Shown here: in pieces, positions 1 through 10,279 of the stretch
How positions within the stretch are numbered: position 1 is the stretch's first letter
Layout of the letters: each line of letters begins with the position of its first letter
Assembly: GCF_000238255.3 (NCBI RefSeq)
Contig: NZ_CP011039.1
Span: 793,001-857,000, forward strand
Direction: 5' to 3'
Length of the DNA stretch: 64,000 nucleotides
DNA from: Pseudoalteromonas spongiae UST010723-006
GTDB taxonomy: Bacteria; Pseudomonadota; Gammaproteobacteria; Enterobacterales; Alteromonadaceae
Program-made: the position numbers and the translations under genes
Notes under the pieces: generated by a model
What the model was told of the DNA's origin: nothing
The model's database searches: none
Seen by the model: only the letters and a program-made list of their open reading frames with translations

Positions 1-10
1 AGATAAGCAA

Positions 11-40
11 AAAAAATAGCGCCCTAAAGCGCTATTTTTT
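11..40. terminator. Intrinsic terminator downstream of slyD
   Basis: A perfect 12-bp inverted repeat (11-22 and 29-40) with a 6-nt loop has an A-run on one side and a T-run on the other, so it can terminate transcription in either direction. It lies 18 nt past the slyD stop on the minus strand and probably also serves whatever gene converges from the left edge. Confidence 0.85.
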
Positions 41-57
41 ATTGTCAGAGCTGTAAA

Positions 58-576
58 TTAACAACAGCCGCCATTTTCATCATGTTTGTGATCGTGGTGT
101 GAACCACAGCCTCCTTCACCATGAACATGGCCATGTGCCAATTCTTCTTCTGTCGCGTCACGTACTTCAAGTACTTCAACATCAAATGTTAAATCAATAC
201 CAGAAAGCGGGTGGTTGCCATCAACAATCACATCGTCTTCTTGAATATCGATAATTACAACAGTTTGCTCACCGTCATCGGTCGTTGCGCGAAATTGCAT
301 GCCTACTTCAATATCCATACCGTCAAACATTGACTTAGGTACTGCTTGCATCAAACCGTCGTGACGCTCGCCATAGCCATCTTTTGCTGCAACTTCTACA
401 GTAAAGGTATCGCCAGCTTGTTTATCAATAAGCGCATTTTCAAGACCTGGAATTAAAAAACCCGAACCAATGATGAATTCTAGTGGCTCGTTATCAAATG
501 AGCTGTCGATGGCATTGTTGTCTTTGTCCATTACTGAGTAATGAAGCTTTACTACTTTTTGCTGTGCAATTTTCAT
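58..576 (-). CDS. slyD: FKBP-type peptidyl-prolyl isomerase SlyD
   Basis: Cytoplasmic prolyl isomerase and chaperone; in enterobacteria SlyD also delivers nickel to hydrogenase. The 172-residue protein has the split FKBP fold (roughly 1-70 and 120-148) around the chaperone insert-in-flap domain, with the SlyD-type segments DGNHPL and EEELAHGHVHG. It ends in a metal-binding tail with seven His and three Cys in the last 25 residues, shorter than the E. coli tail. I chose the ATG at 576 because it is preceded by AGGTTT and gives the family N-terminus MKIAQQKVV; an in-frame upstream start would run into ygfZ. It starts 7 nt after the ygfZ stop, so the two are probably co-transcribed. Metal binding is inferred. 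Confidence 0.93.
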   Translation of the reverse strand: MKIAQQKVVKLHYSVMDKDNNAIDSSFDNEPLEFIIGSGFLIPGLENALIDKQAGDTFTVEVAAKDGYGERHDGLMQAVPKSMFDGMDIEVGMQFRATTDDGEQTVVIIDIQEDDVIVDGNHPLSGIDLTFDVEVLEVRDATEEELAHGHVHGEGGCGSHHDHKHDENGGCC

Positions 577-583
577 ATTAAAC

Positions 584-1486
584 CTAATCTTCAAGTGTGT
601 AAGGAAGAGCACTCACGCTAAGGCGTGACTCTTCAAGATCTTTAACGCGCAACTGAGCTTGCTCAGATGTGTCGTTTGGCAGTACCGCTTGAATATATGT
701 GCCTTCATCGGTAACCGCTGTGTTAATTATTTTACCGGCTCTACGCCAGTTTTCACCAAGCTGAACTTCAACGTCGCTTGCTGTTTCAATGTTTTGTTCG
801 GCGGCAAATAAGCTGTACATTGCACGCTTGTTTTTGCCTAGGTATTTCATGCGCGCGACCGTTTCTTGGCCTGTATAACAGCCTTTATTAAAACTAATTC
901 CACCAATCGCTTGTAGATTGACCATCTGCGGAACAAACTCATCGAGTGTTTCAGCATTTAGGCGCGGCAATCCGGCTTTAATATTAGCTGCAAGCCATGC
1001 ATTTTCATTATTTGTAAGTGTAATTTTGCCTTCAAGTTCAGCCAGTTTTTCTGTTTCAATAACAAGTTGCACTAAGCCTTCGGCTAGCTTTAGCGCATAA
1101 CCTAATTCAAATTGCACTAAATTGTGGCTGGTAAATGAAATCGCCAATGCAGACTCAATTTCACTAGTGGTTTGCGCTGTTACACCAAGGCTAATTAGCT
1201 GCTCGCTTACGGCAAATTCTACTTTTGAAAAAACACCGTATTTTTTTAGCTCGGTAAAGCTTTGCTCTGCTTCAATGTCACTTGCTAACATCAAGTAAGC
1301 GTCGTTTGCCGCAATTAGCTTATGTACTGACCAAAGTTTACCTTTTGCATTGCAATGCCCTGACCATAAAAAGGTCGTGTCGTTTAATAAATTAAGATCT
1401 TGTGTAACTTGTCCGTGCAGGTAAGACTTGCGGTCTTGTCCGCTAATTTGAATGATTTTTTCTGAAATGCGAGAAGCGACTATCAT
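584..1486 (-). CDS. ygfZ: tRNA-modifying protein YgfZ (folate-binding)
   Basis: Folate-dependent protein that supports Fe-S enzymes, including the MiaB tRNA-methylthiolation pathway, and is related to the glycine cleavage T-protein. The 300-residue product carries the hallmark KGCYTGQE motif at about residues 199-206, with the single conserved cysteine, followed by the usual basic stretch. Length and start (MIVASRISEK) fit the family. It sits back to back with sdhE, an arrangement conserved in gammaproteobacteria, and lies just upstream of slyD on the same strand. Confidence 0.93.
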   Translation of the reverse strand: MIVASRISEKIIQISGQDRKSYLHGQVTQDLNLLNDTTFLWSGHCNAKGKLWSVHKLIAANDAYLMLASDIEAEQSFTELKKYGVFSKVEFAVSEQLISLGVTAQTTSEIESALAISFTSHNLVQFELGYALKLAEGLVQLVIETEKLAELEGKITLTNNENAWLAANIKAGLPRLNAETLDEFVPQMVNLQAIGGISFNKGCYTGQETVARMKYLGKNKRAMYSLFAAEQNIETASDVEVQLGENWRRAGKIINTAVTDEGTYIQAVLPNDTSEQAQLRVKDLEESRLSVSALPYTLED

Positions 1487-1592
1487 AATACCCTACCACT
1501 GAAAATTAATGCCTTGATTTTAACTTAGATTCCTGATGATTGCATGCTTAGCTTTTGCTACTATTAAGATGCGTGAATTAACGAGGTATAAA

Positions 1593-1844
1593 ATGAGCAA
1601 TTTAGATAGCAAGGCTAAATTACGTTGGGCGTGTCGACGCGGTATGTTGGAACTTGATGTGTTGCTAAGACCATTTGTTGATGAAGCTTACGACGCATTA
1701 ACAGATAATGACAAAGCAATTTTTCAACGTTTACTAGCAGCCGATGACCCTGATTTATTTGCTTGGTTTATGGGGCATGAAAAATGTGAAGACGCTGAGC
1801 TAGATTACATGGTTAAAACGATTTTAAATCGTGTCCGCGTATAG
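1593..1844 (+). CDS. sdhE: FAD assembly factor SdhE
   Basis: Small cytoplasmic factor that promotes covalent FAD attachment to SdhA and related flavoproteins. The 83-residue protein has the essential RGxxE motif (R16-E20, RGMLE) and the conserved DDPDLFAWF segment. An in-frame ATG exists 57 nt upstream, but the start at 1593 has a good GAGG Shine-Dalgarno 7 nt before it and gives the usual family length. Its 3' end overlaps the start of the next gene by 14 nt, which points to translational coupling. Confidence 0.95.
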   Translation: MSNLDSKAKLRWACRRGMLELDVLLRPFVDEAYDALTDNDKAIFQRLLAADDPDLFAWFMGHEKCEDAELDYMVKTILNRVRV

Positions 1845-2232
1845 GTTATACGTCGCAAAATCTAACATTGTGCCGAGTGTTTATCTCGGCATTAACTTGC
1901 CTATTTTTTTCTTTGCTTTACTCCCCGCTGAAGATATTCTCTCCGCTCTACTTGTTTTAGTATTTCTTGTGCTGGTTAGTATTATCTGCTTTTTTAAGCT
2001 AAAAAGAGCGTTAGTAAGTGACTGTTATTTGTTGCTCGAAGATGAGCGTGTATTGTGTCAGCACGACGGCAATAAAATTGGTGAAATACGTCCGTTTAGT
2101 ATCGTAACTGCATGGTTTGTATTAATTCGCTTTAAACGGCAAAAAAGTAAGTTTAATAAACTGATTTTGCTAAATAAGTTATCTACAAAAGATAAAAAAC
2201 GGCTATTGAGAGCCGTTTATCGAGATGTTTAA
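1831..2232 (+). CDS. ygfX: YgfX-like inner-membrane protein
   Basis: Product of 133 residues starting at GTG and overlapping sdhE by 14 nt. The N-terminal half has two hydrophobic helices (about residues 16-32 and 37-54), followed by a cytoplasmic basic region. Position and topology match YgfX (CptA), the membrane partner of SdhE; in E. coli it has been reported as a cytoskeleton-affecting toxin paired with SdhE. Sequence conservation in this family is low, so the call rests on topology, length and the sdhE overlap. The last 4 nt overlap the end of the convergent nadB. Confidence 0.72.
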   Translation: MSAYRLYVAKSNIVPSVYLGINLPIFFFALLPAEDILSALLVLVFLVLVSIICFFKLKRALVSDCYLLLEDERVLCQHDGNKIGEIRPFSIVTAWFVLIRFKRQKSKFNKLILLNKLSTKDKKRLLRAVYRDV

Positions 2233-3839
2233 GTTGATGCGTTTTTGTGTAGCACGGTAGGCGTTGGGTTTTCCGTTTGATTTGGGTAATCAAGGGTATA
2301 GTGCAGACCGCGGCTTTCTTTTCGTTCAAGCGCACTGCGAATAATGAGCTCAGACACTTGAACTAGGTTACGCAGCTCCAATAAATTATTACTCACTCTA
2401 AAATTAGTGTAGTACTCATCAATTTCTTGTTGCAGTAACTCTATGCGACGAAGCGCTCGTTCTAGGCGCTTGGTGGTGCGAACAATACCAACGTAATCCC
2501 ACATAAATAAACGCAGTTCGTGCCAGTTGTGAGTAATCACAATTTCTTCATCAGAATTTGTCACACGACTTTCATCCCAGTTTGGAATGCTTGGTGCACT
2601 ATGTTCTGAATTAAGCTTTGCCATAATATCTTTGGCGGCAGCTTGCGCAAATACGATGCACTCAAGCAGTGAATTACTCGCCATGCGGTTAGCGCCGTGC
2701 AGGCCCGTATAAGCGACTTCGCCAATGGCATAAAGATTATCTAAGTCGGTTTTGCCATTAAAGTCGGTCATTACGCCGCCACAGGTATAATGGGCTGCTG
2801 GAACCACAGGAATTGCTTCTTTGGTAATATCGAGGCCAACACTTAAGCATTTTGCGTAAATAGTGGGGAAGTGGTCGATAATAAAGTTTTTATCTTTATG
2901 GCTGATATCGAGATATACGCAGTTAGCGCCAAGGCGCTTCATTTCATAATCGATGGCGCGCGCAACTACATCGCGAGGCGCAAGTTCGGCGCGCTCATCA
3001 AAATCAGGCATAAAGCGTGAACCATCAGGGCGTTTTAAGTACGCCCCTTCGCCACGCATAGCTTCAGTAATTAAAAAGTTTTGTAATTCAGGGTGATACA
3101 AACTGGTTGGGTGAAATTGGTTAAATTCCATATTGGCGACACGGCAGCCTGCACGCCACGCCATTGCAATGCCGTCACCACTAGAAACATCAGGGTTTGA
3201 TGTATATAGATAGACTTTGCTGGCGCCACCTGTGGCAAGTGCGATAAAGCGAGCACTAATAATTTCAACTTGTTCGGTAATGCGATTCCAAACATATAAA
3301 CCGTGGCAGCGTTTGCCTGTGTTATTCAGTTTTTCATCGGTGATTAGGTCAATTGCATTATAGCGTTCAAGCAATAAAATGTTTTCGTGCTCTTTTACGC
3401 GGTCGATAAGCGTGGTTTGTACTGCTTTACCGGTTGCATCAGCTGCATGCAGAATACGACGGTGACTATGACCGCCTTCGCGGGTTAAATGGTAGCGTTC
3501 TTTGCCAAGGGCGTTTTTATCCATATCAAATGGTACGCCTTGTTCTATTAGCCACTTCATGCATGTTTTAGCGTTGCTTGCAGTGTAATGAACGGCGTCG
3601 CGATCACATAGTCCACCGCCCGCTGCGAGGGTGTCTTCAACGTGCGATTCAACACTGTCTTCTTTATCAAAAACTGCGGCGATGCCACCTTGGGCATACA
3701 TGGTTGAGCCTTCAGTTAATGGCCCTTTACTTAATACGGTGACGTGACAGTGATTTGCTAAGGTAAGCGCTAAGGTTAGTCCAGCAGCACCACTTCCTAC
3801 GATGACAACATCGGTTGTTAACTGTGGTGTATTTGTCAT
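2229..3839 (-). CDS. nadB: L-aspartate oxidase
   Basis: First step of de novo NAD synthesis: FAD-dependent oxidation of L-aspartate to iminoaspartate. The 536-residue protein begins with the dinucleotide-binding GSGAAG motif (about 15-20) and contains the succinate dehydrogenase/NadB active-site segment REGGHSHRR, a second flavin region near [16 protein letters not shown], and a C-terminal helical domain. Length matches the family (about 540). It is divergent from rpoE, as in many gammaproteobacteria, and converges on ygfX with a 4-nt overlap. Confidence 0.97.
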   Translation of the reverse strand: MTNTPQLTTDVVIVGSGAAGLTLALTLANHCHVTVLSKGPLTEGSTMYAQGGIAAVFDKEDSVESHVEDTLAAGGGLCDRDAVHYTASNAKTCMKWLIEQGVPFDMDKNALGKERYHLTREGGHSHRRILHAADATGKAVQTTLIDRVKEHENILLLERYNAIDLITDEKLNNTGKRCHGLYVWNRITEQVEIISARFIALATGGASKVYLYTSNPDVSSGDGIAMAWRAGCRVANMEFNQFHPTSLYHPELQNFLITEAMRGEGAYLKRPDGSRFMPDFDERAELAPRDVVARAIDYEMKRLGANCVYLDISHKDKNFIIDHFPTIYAKCLSVGLDITKEAIPVVPAAHYTCGGVMTDFNGKTDLDNLYAIGEVAYTGLHGANRMASNSLLECIVFAQAAAKDIMAKLNSEHSAPSIPNWDESRVTNSDEEIVITHNWHELRLFMWDYVGIVRTTKRLERALRRIELLQQEIDEYYTNFRVSNNLLELRNLVQVSELIIRSALERKESRGLHYTLDYPNQTENPTPTVLHKNAST

Positions 3840-4185
3840 ACAGGTATCACTTTACAATGCAGGTAATTTATTTGGCATATAATAACATCAATTATGACAA
3901 TGATAAAAAGACAAAAGTCGCACAGCCTATTTGTAAGGTAGTATAAGAATGTGAAAAACAGCGAAGAAATAGCGATAACGTGATTTTATGCTAATTTTGC
4001 TTAAGGAAAAGTGTTAAAGTGACCTTGTTACAGTCTATTTATCTATGTTTAAGATTAACAAAGATAAATTGATTTAAAATTTTTATAAAATGTTTCGAAC
4101 TTTTTCAAACTCCTTGAGTCCTATATTGTGACATTACTCTTGGGAACTAGAGAAAGATTATAAATTAAGAGGAGTACCGGCTCGA
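3840..4185. other. nadB-rpoE divergent intergenic region
   Basis: These 346 non-coding bases between divergent genes should hold the nadB promoter on the minus strand and the rpoE promoters on the plus strand. Apart from the sigma-E-like site near 4097-4123 I see only AT-rich DNA, with no ORF and no strong hairpin. Confidence 0.6.
4097..4123 (+). promoter_or_regulatory. Candidate sigma-E autoregulatory promoter of rpoE
   Basis: GAACTT at 4097-4102, then a 16-nt spacer and TCCTA at 4119-4123. This resembles the sigma-E consensus (GGAACTT, 16-nt spacer, TCTGA or similar). It lies about 65 nt before the rpoE ATG, which suits the autoregulation known for rpoE operons. The -10 element is imperfect. 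Confidence 0.5.
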
Positions 4186-4767
4186 ATGAGCGAGCAGGAT
4201 TTGGATTTAGCGCTAGTAAGAAAAGTTCAGCAGGGTGATAAAAACGCATTCAATGTGTTAGTTAAAAAATATCAGAACAAAGTTGCGAACTTAATTGGAC
4301 GTTACGTCTCTAACCATGGAGATGTTGCTGATATTGCACAAGAAGCGTTTATTAAAGCATACAGAGCGTTACCGGGTTTTCGCGGTGACAGTGCTTTTTA
4401 CACTTGGCTTTATCGTATAGCTGTTAACTGTGCTAAGAATCATTTAGTTTCACAAGGTCGCCGTCCGCCAGCCAACGATGTTGATGCGGATGATGCAGAA
4501 TTTTATGATGGCGCTGATGCACTGAGAAGTAATTCAACACCAGAAAACTTGTTGCTAAGCGATGAAATAAAGCAGGTAATTTTTAGGACCATTGACGGCT
4601 TACCGGATGATCTTAAAACGGCAATTACATTACGCGAATTAGAGGGGTTAAGTTACGAAGACATTGCCATGATAATGGACTGTCCTGTCGGGACAGTGAG
4701 ATCGCGGATATTCCGTGCTCGCGAGGCAATCGATAATCGACTTAATCCAATTTTAAATAATGCATAG
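4186..4767 (+). CDS. rpoE: RNA polymerase sigma-E factor
   Basis: Extracytoplasmic-function sigma factor for the envelope-stress response. The 193-residue protein has region 2 (about 20-95, with the DIAQEAFIKAYRALPGF core) and region 4 (about 130-185, with the YEDIAMIMDCPVGTVRSRI helix-turn-helix). An AGAGGAG Shine-Dalgarno precedes the ATG. It is first in the rpoE-rseA-rseB-rseC operon (spacings 8, 0 and -1 nt), so sigma-E is made together with its own anti-sigma system. Confidence 0.98.
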   Translation: MSEQDLDLALVRKVQQGDKNAFNVLVKKYQNKVANLIGRYVSNHGDVADIAQEAFIKAYRALPGFRGDSAFYTWLYRIAVNCAKNHLVSQGRRPPANDVDADDAEFYDGADALRSNSTPENLLLSDEIKQVIFRTIDGLPDDLKTAITLRELEGLSYEDIAMIMDCPVGTVRSRIFRAREAIDNRLNPILNNA

Positions 4768-4775
4768 GTCACTTT

Positions 4776-5381
4776 ATGACTAATTTGAATGAGAAACGAA
4801 AAGAACAAATATCGGCATTGTTTGATAACGAACACAGCCTCGAAAGCCGACATTTGGGGGATGAGTTAGAGCACGCTGCATCGCGTTATTCACTGATTGG
4901 TGATGTAATGCGTGGCGAAGGCAAAGAACTTATCCAAATCGATATCGCAGATCAAGTTGCACTGGCATTAGAACAAGAAGAAACCTACAGCCAAGTGCCA
5001 GAAGCGCCAAGCGTTACTGAGCAAGTTGCTGCGGTAAATCAACAAAGCACAGTCGCAATCTCAAATTGGAAAAAACCGTTTGCCCAAATGGCAATTGCAG
5101 CAAGTGTTGCTGCTGTTGCGGTAATTGGCGTGCAATCTGTTCCCCAGGATGCAGATATCATTAGCCCTGAGCCACAACTGCAAAATTTAGAAACCATGCC
5201 TTTTGGTGGTACTGCAACGCCAGTAAGTTATTCAACTGAACCTGCGCTTGAAACCGCTCAAAAAGGACTGCGCGAGCTTGAAGAAAAACGTCTAGGTGCG
5301 CTGTTATTAGAGCACCAAAGACAATCGCGTATTGCTCAAGCTGAAAAAGCGAAAGAAGACGAGTTGGAGAACAATCAGTAG
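4776..5381 (+). CDS. rseA: Anti-sigma-E factor RseA
   Basis: Single-pass inner-membrane protein that sequesters sigma-E and is cleaved by DegS and RseP under envelope stress. The 201 residues comprise an N-terminal sigma-binding domain (about 1-90, with the typical EQISALFDNE start), one hydrophobic segment at about 104-122, and a periplasmic tail rich in Glu, Gln and Arg. The tail is the RseB-binding part in the family. The gene abuts rseB with no gap. Confidence 0.93.
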   Translation: MTNLNEKRKEQISALFDNEHSLESRHLGDELEHAASRYSLIGDVMRGEGKELIQIDIADQVALALEQEETYSQVPEAPSVTEQVAAVNQQSTVAISNWKKPFAQMAIAASVAAVAVIGVQSVPQDADIISPEPQLQNLETMPFGGTATPVSYSTEPALETAQKGLRELEEKRLGALLLEHQRQSRIAQAEKAKEDELENNQ

Positions 5382-6326
5382 ATGCGAATATTCGTTGTCT
5401 TAGCTTGGCTTGTAGTTGCGTTGCCAAGCTTTGCTTCTGAACCTAATGAAGCGAAACAGCTTTTATTAGAAATGGCCAATACGGTCAAAAACAGTAACTT
5501 TACCGCCTCGTTTGTAGTTGTAAAAGGGCGAAATAATATAGAACCTTACGCGTGGCGACATGCAAATTACAAAGGCACTGAACTCGAGCACTTAAGTCTA
5601 CTCGACGGTGCGGGTGTTGAAATGTTGCGTGTTGGCAATGTAGTTACCTACTTTGAGCCACAAAACCCACCTTATTCTTTAAACAGCTCGTCTTTAGCTG
5701 GCCCGATCCCAAGTATTATTTTTAACGATATCAGTGAGCTGGAACCGAATTATCACTTTGCAATTGGTGGCAAGTCACGGATATCAGGTCGTGTAGCACA
5801 ATTGGTGCGCATCGAATCTAAAGACCAAGCAAAATTCAACTACTGGTTGTGGCTTGATGAACACTCAAAACTGCCACTAAAAACTGCCTATGTGTCGGCC
5901 GCTGGCGAAATTGTTGAACAGCTGCAAATGACTAACGTTAGTTTTAGTGAACAACCGAGTGTTGAACTTATCGAAATGAGTCAGCAAAATCTACCTGCGC
6001 CAGTAACCGCTGTTAAAGAAGAGCAAAGTATTGAAACATGGCAAGTTGATGCGATGCCTGCAGGTTTCGCACTGGTAAAATCAGAGCGTCAAACGTTAAA
6101 CTTAAACGGTGAGCTTGCCGATTACTATCTTTACAGTGACGGGTTAATTGAAGTGTCGGTCTTTATTCAAAGACCGCTTGCTAGTAATAGTCGTAGCAAA
6201 GCGCTTTCGGCAGGTGCTACAACGGTATTTATTCATCAAGCACCAGGCTATGAAGTCTCTGTGATTGGTCAATTGCCGCCAATGACTGCTAAACTAGTAG
6301 CAGAATCAGTTCAACGCGCTAACTAA
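5382..6326 (+). CDS. rseB: Sigma-E regulatory protein RseB
   Basis: Periplasmic protein that binds RseA and shields it from DegS; it is released by mislocalised lipids or LPS. The 314-residue precursor has a signal peptide of about 18 residues ending in PSFAS, a LolA/LppX-like N-terminal domain (about 20-190) and the smaller MucB/RseB C-terminal domain (about 210-312). The start codon directly follows the rseA stop, so translation is probably coupled. Confidence 0.95.
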   Translation: MRIFVVLAWLVVALPSFASEPNEAKQLLLEMANTVKNSNFTASFVVVKGRNNIEPYAWRHANYKGTELEHLSLLDGAGVEMLRVGNVVTYFEPQNPPYSLNSSSLAGPIPSIIFNDISELEPNYHFAIGGKSRISGRVAQLVRIESKDQAKFNYWLWLDEHSKLPLKTAYVSAAGEIVEQLQMTNVSFSEQPSVELIEMSQQNLPAPVTAVKEEQSIETWQVDAMPAGFALVKSERQTLNLNGELADYYLYSDGLIEVSVFIQRPLASNSRSKALSAGATTVFIHQAPGYEVSVIGQLPPMTAKLVAESVQRAN

Positions 6327-6775
6327 TGATTGAAAAAACGTTTACGGTGGCCAAAGTAGATAATACTTTGGTCACTTTTGCATTACCTAAACCCCAAGCA
6401 TGCAGTGGTTGTGATGGTAAATGCGGCTCGCTTACCTTTGCTAAACTATTTGCTAATAAACGTTCAGAACTTACGATTGTAAGTGATGCTGCCCTTGAAG
6501 TCGGGCAAAAAGTCGATTTAACCTTAGATGATTCTCATGTCATTAAAATGTCGTTGTGGACGTACATCGTGCCTTTGCTGCTTGCTTTAGTGTTTACCAT
6601 AGTTGCGGCACATGTTTTTGTTGTTAGTGAAGGGTGGCAAATTTTATCTGCAATGCTAGGCGGTTATACGGGGTTTTTGCTAGCAAAAGCGAAGCAAACG
6701 GGCCTTAAAAATCGCATTAAAATAAAAAAAATTCACCCAATCAGCTTACCAATCACGCAAATTAATGGTGATTAG
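6326..6775 (+). CDS. rseC: SoxR-reducing / sigma-E positive regulator RseC
   Basis: Integral inner-membrane protein of the RseC/MucC family. The 149 residues carry an N-terminal cysteine cluster (C26, C29, C33 in CSGCDGKCG) and two membrane helices (about 73-96 and 101-118), then a basic tail. Its start overlaps the rseB stop (TAATG). In E. coli RseC has a minor positive effect on sigma-E and takes part in SoxR reduction; either role here is inferred from family membership. Confidence 0.92.
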   Translation: MIEKTFTVAKVDNTLVTFALPKPQACSGCDGKCGSLTFAKLFANKRSELTIVSDAALEVGQKVDLTLDDSHVIKMSLWTYIVPLLLALVFTIVAAHVFVVSEGWQILSAMLGGYTGFLLAKAKQTGLKNRIKIKKIHPISLPITQINGD

Positions 6776-6844
6776 CCCAAATTAAGGGTAAAATCGGCGT
6801 TTTGATTTTGAACCCTATTTATTTAGAAGTATTGAATCCAACAT

Positions 6845-8635
6845 ATGAAGCACATTCGTAACTTTTCTATTATTGCCCACATTGATCACGGTAAATCGAC
6901 TTTATCGGATCGTTTAATCCAAGTCTGTGGTGGTTTATCTGATCGCGAAATGCAACAGCAGGTACTGGATTCAATGGACCTTGAGCGTGAGCGTGGTATT
7001 ACCATTAAAGCGCAAAGTGTTACGCTAAACTACACTGCTAACGATGGCGAAACATACCAACTAAACTTTATCGACACACCCGGACACGTTGACTTTACCT
7101 ATGAAGTTTCGCGTTCATTAGCAGCGTGTGAAGGTGCATTATTAGTAGTTGATGCTGGTCAAGGTGTAGAAGCACAAACAGTTGCTAACTGTTACACCGC
7201 AATTGAAATGGATCTAGAAGTACTCGCAATTCTAAATAAAATCGACCTACCGCAAGCTGATCCTGACCGCGTGTCGGAAGAAATTGAAGATATCGTAGGT
7301 ATCGATGCAACGGGTGCAACCCAATGTAGTGCAAAAACAGGTCTAGGTATCGACGCGGTACTTGAAGACATTGTTAAAAATATTCCACCACCAGAAGGTG
7401 ATCCAGAAAAGCCATTACAAGCGCTGATTATCGATTCATGGTTTGACCCATACCAAGGCGTAGTATCACTTGTGCGTATTAAACACGGCGAGCTGAAAAA
7501 AGGCGATAAAATCCAGATCATGTCAAATGGTCAAGTTCACATCGCCGACAAAGTAGGTATCTTCACGCCAAAACAAACTGAAACGGGCACGTTAAGAACG
7601 GGTGAAGTAGGTTTTGTTATCGCGGGTATTAAAGATATTCACGGTGCACCAGTAGGTGATACCATCACCTTGCAACGTCAGCCAGCTGATGCTCCATTAC
7701 CGGGTTTCCAAAAGGTAAAACCGCAAGTGTATGCGGGTATGTACCCAATTTCATCAGACGAATATGAAAGCTTCCGTGATGCGCTATCAAAACTAAGCTT
7801 AAACGATGCGTCGTTATTCTATGAGCCTGAAAACTCAACAGCACTTGGTTTTGGTTTCCGTTGTGGCTTCTTGGGTATGCTACACATGGAAATTATCCAA
7901 GAGCGTTTAGAGCGCGAATATGACATGGACCTTATTACTACTGCACCAACGGTAGTGTATGAGATTGTTGAAAAGGGCGGTAACGTTATTCACATCGATA
8001 ACCCGTCTGATTTACCGCCAGTTGGTAATATTGAAGAAATTCGCGAGCCAATCGTTGAAGCAAATATTCTTGTGCCGCAAGAGTACCTTGGTAACGTAAT
8101 TACCCTGTGCGTTGAAAAACGCGGTATGCAAACAAAAATGGCTTATCACGGCAACCAAGTAGCGATTACTTACGAAATGCCAATGGGTGAAGTAGTAATG
8201 GACTTCTTTGATAAATTGAAGTCAACCAGCCGTGGTTTCGCATCTCTTGATTATAACTTTAAGCATTTCCAACCAGCCGATATGGTTCGCGTTGATATTC
8301 TTATCAATGGTGACCGTGTTGATGCACTGGCAATTATTTGTCACCGTGATGCATCTCAATCACGTGGTCGTCAATTAGCAGAAGCATTAAAAGAGCTTAT
8401 TCCGCGTCAGATGTTCGATATTGCGATTCAAGCAACCATTGGCGGGCACGTAATTGCACGTACTACTGTAAAACAACTTCGTAAAAACGTAATCGCGAAG
8501 TGTTACGGTGGTGACGTATCACGTAAGAAAAAGCTATTACAAAAACAAAAAGAAGGTAAAAAGCGTATGAAACAACTCGGTAATGTTGAAGTACCTCAAG
8601 ACGCCTTCCTAGCCATTTTGAAAGTGGGCAAGTAA
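6845..8635 (+). CDS. lepA: Elongation factor 4 (LepA)
   Basis: Ribosome-associated translational GTPase, linked to 30S assembly and back-translocation. The 596 residues show the GTPase motifs AHIDHGKS (11-18), DTPG (77-80) and NKID (131-134), EF-G-like domains II, III and V, and the LepA-specific C-terminal domain ending in the lysine-rich [18 protein letters not shown]. Full family length. It is followed 12 nt later by lepB, the usual lepA-lepB pair. Confidence 0.98.
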   Translation: MKHIRNFSIIAHIDHGKSTLSDRLIQVCGGLSDREMQQQVLDSMDLERERGITIKAQSVTLNYTANDGETYQLNFIDTPGHVDFTYEVSRSLAACEGALLVVDAGQGVEAQTVANCYTAIEMDLEVLAILNKIDLPQADPDRVSEEIEDIVGIDATGATQCSAKTGLGIDAVLEDIVKNIPPPEGDPEKPLQALIIDSWFDPYQGVVSLVRIKHGELKKGDKIQIMSNGQVHIADKVGIFTPKQTETGTLRTGEVGFVIAGIKDIHGAPVGDTITLQRQPADAPLPGFQKVKPQVYAGMYPISSDEYESFRDALSKLSLNDASLFYEPENSTALGFGFRCGFLGMLHMEIIQERLEREYDMDLITTAPTVVYEIVEKGGNVIHIDNPSDLPPVGNIEEIREPIVEANILVPQEYLGNVITLCVEKRGMQTKMAYHGNQVAITYEMPMGEVVMDFFDKLKSTSRGFASLDYNFKHFQPADMVRVDILINGDRVDALAIICHRDASQSRGRQLAEALKELIPRQMFDIAIQATIGGHVIARTTVKQLRKNVIAKCYGGDVSRKKKLLQKQKEGKKRMKQLGNVEVPQDAFLAILKVGK

Positions 8636-8647
8636 GGAGTTAATGAC

Positions 8648-9583
8648 ATGGCGGGTTATTTTTCAATATTTTTAGTATTGTTGACCTTAGGTTCGGGCCT
8701 AATTTGGTTAATCGATCACTTAGTTTACGCACCTAAGCGTAAAGAGCGTATTGCCGTGGCGCAAGGCGCAAGTGGTGTGCCGTTAACCGAAGATGTGATC
8801 GAGCAGATTGCACCGCAGCATTCAATTGCTGAAACAGCGCAGTCGATTTTTCCTATGGTTGCCGCCATTACAATTTTCCGTTCGTTTTTGTATGAACCGT
8901 TTCAAATTCCATCGGGCTCAATGATGCCAACCTTATTAAAAGGTGATTTCATTCTAGTGGAAAAATACTCTTATGGTGTAAAAGACCCAGTTTGGCGCTC
9001 GCAACTAATGGATGTTGGCACGCCAGAGCGTGGTGACCCGTTTGTATTTAAATACCCAGAAGACGATAAAATTGATTTTATTAAACGTGTCGTGGGTTTA
9101 CCGGGCGATACTATTATTTATCGCAATAAAGAAATTTACATTAAACCTAAATGTGATGCAGGGCAAAGTGATAGCCAAGGCTTAACTTGTGGTCAGTTTA
9201 ATAAAATGGAACGTGAACTGGTGAATCAAGGTGAGTTTATGCTCGCTGGTGTGCCACAAATTCGCGCAACAGAACAGCTTTCAGGTTTAACACACGATAT
9301 TTTAATTAACCCAGCAATGCCTGAATTATCAGGTCGCTATTATCAGCAAGCGGGTACGGCGCAAGATGAATGGCGCGTACCAGAAGGCCATTATTTTGCA
9401 ATGGGTGATAACCGCGATAACAGCCAAGATAGCCGTGTTTGGGGTTTTGTACCAAAAGAAAATTTAGTAGGTAAAGCAGTATTTATTTGGATGAGCTTTA
9501 CTTTTTCAGAAGACGAAGACAGTTTATTACCGTCTTGGGTGCCAACTGGTGTGCGCTTTGAACGCCTTGGCAAAATTCAATAA
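8648..9583 (+). CDS. lepB: Signal peptidase I
   Basis: Inner-membrane serine protease that removes Sec and Tat signal peptides in the periplasm. The 311-residue protein has two N-terminal membrane helices (about 4-24 and 63-80), the nucleophile S91 in PSGSMMP, the general base K146 in KRVVGLPGD, and the C-terminal box GDNRDNSQDSR. Those positions nearly equal S90 and K145 of the E. coli enzyme. It is preceded by AAGGAG and lies between lepA and rnc. Confidence 0.97.
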   Translation: MAGYFSIFLVLLTLGSGLIWLIDHLVYAPKRKERIAVAQGASGVPLTEDVIEQIAPQHSIAETAQSIFPMVAAITIFRSFLYEPFQIPSGSMMPTLLKGDFILVEKYSYGVKDPVWRSQLMDVGTPERGDPFVFKYPEDDKIDFIKRVVGLPGDTIIYRNKEIYIKPKCDAGQSDSQGLTCGQFNKMERELVNQGEFMLAGVPQIRATEQLSGLTHDILINPAMPELSGRYYQQAGTAQDEWRVPEGHYFAMGDNRDNSQDSRVWGFVPKENLVGKAVFIWMSFTFSEDEDSLLPSWVPTGVRFERLGKIQ

Positions 9584-9601
9584 TCTTTTAACAAGTTAAT
9601 A

Positions 9602-10279
9602 ATGACTAAAGACGTAAACTTATTATTTAAGAAGATAGGTTACAGCTTTAACGACGTTCGCTTGCTAGAGCAAGCAATGACCCATAGAAGTTACCGAGGT
9701 GCTCACAATGAGCGCCTTGAGTTTTTAGGTGACTCGATTTTGAGCTTCGTTATAGCTGATGCTTTGTATCATCAATTTCCAAAAGCCCGTGAAGGCGATT
9801 TAAGCCGTATGCGCTCTACGCTAGTACGCGGTCAAACATTGGCGGAATTTGGTGTGGAATTTGAACTTGGCGATTTTCTTCGCCTTGGTCCGGGTGAGCT
9901 GAAAAGCGGTGGTTATCGCCGTGAATCAACGCTTGCTGATGCCGTTGAAGCAATTATAGGTGCTGTATTTTTAGATTCAGACATTGAAACATGTCGTGAA
10001 TTAGTACTTAACTGGTATCAAACGCGTTTACAAGCAATTACCCCAGGGCACAATCAAAAAGACCCAAAAACCTTGCTACAAGAGTATCTGCAAGCCCGCA
10101 AGATCCCTCTGCCTAGCTATAATGTAATTGATACTAAAGGCCAAGCGCACAATCAAGTATTTACGGTTGAGTGCTTAATTGAGAATAAACCTCAAGTAGT
10201 AGCTAAAGGAAGTTCGCGTCGTAAAGCAGAACAAAAAGCAGCTGAGCTTGCATTGAAGATGATTAAAGATGACGCTTGA
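9602..10279 (+). CDS. rnc: Ribonuclease III
   Basis: Double-strand-specific endoribonuclease for rRNA and mRNA processing. The 225 residues have the catalytic signature ERLEFLGDS at 37-45 (metal ligands E40 and D44), a second acidic cluster [10 protein letters not shown], and a C-terminal dsRNA-binding domain (about 154-222). The 3' end overlaps era by 11 nt, the conserved rnc-era arrangement. Confidence 0.97.
   Translation: MTKDVNLLFKKIGYSFNDVRLLEQAMTHRSYRGAHNERLEFLGDSILSFVIADALYHQFPKAREGDLSRMRSTLVRGQTLAEFGVEFELGDFLRLGPGELKSGGYRRESTLADAVEAIIGAVFLDSDIETCRELVLNWYQTRLQAITPGHNQKDPKTLLQEYLQARKIPLPSYNVIDTKGQAHNQVFTVECLIENKPQVVAKGSSRRKAEQKAAELALKMIKDDA

Noticed and set aside
6780..6820. Hairpin-like AGGGT / ACCCT repeat before lepA
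   Set aside because: The stem needs bulges and has no T-run; it is too weak to call a terminator or attenuator.
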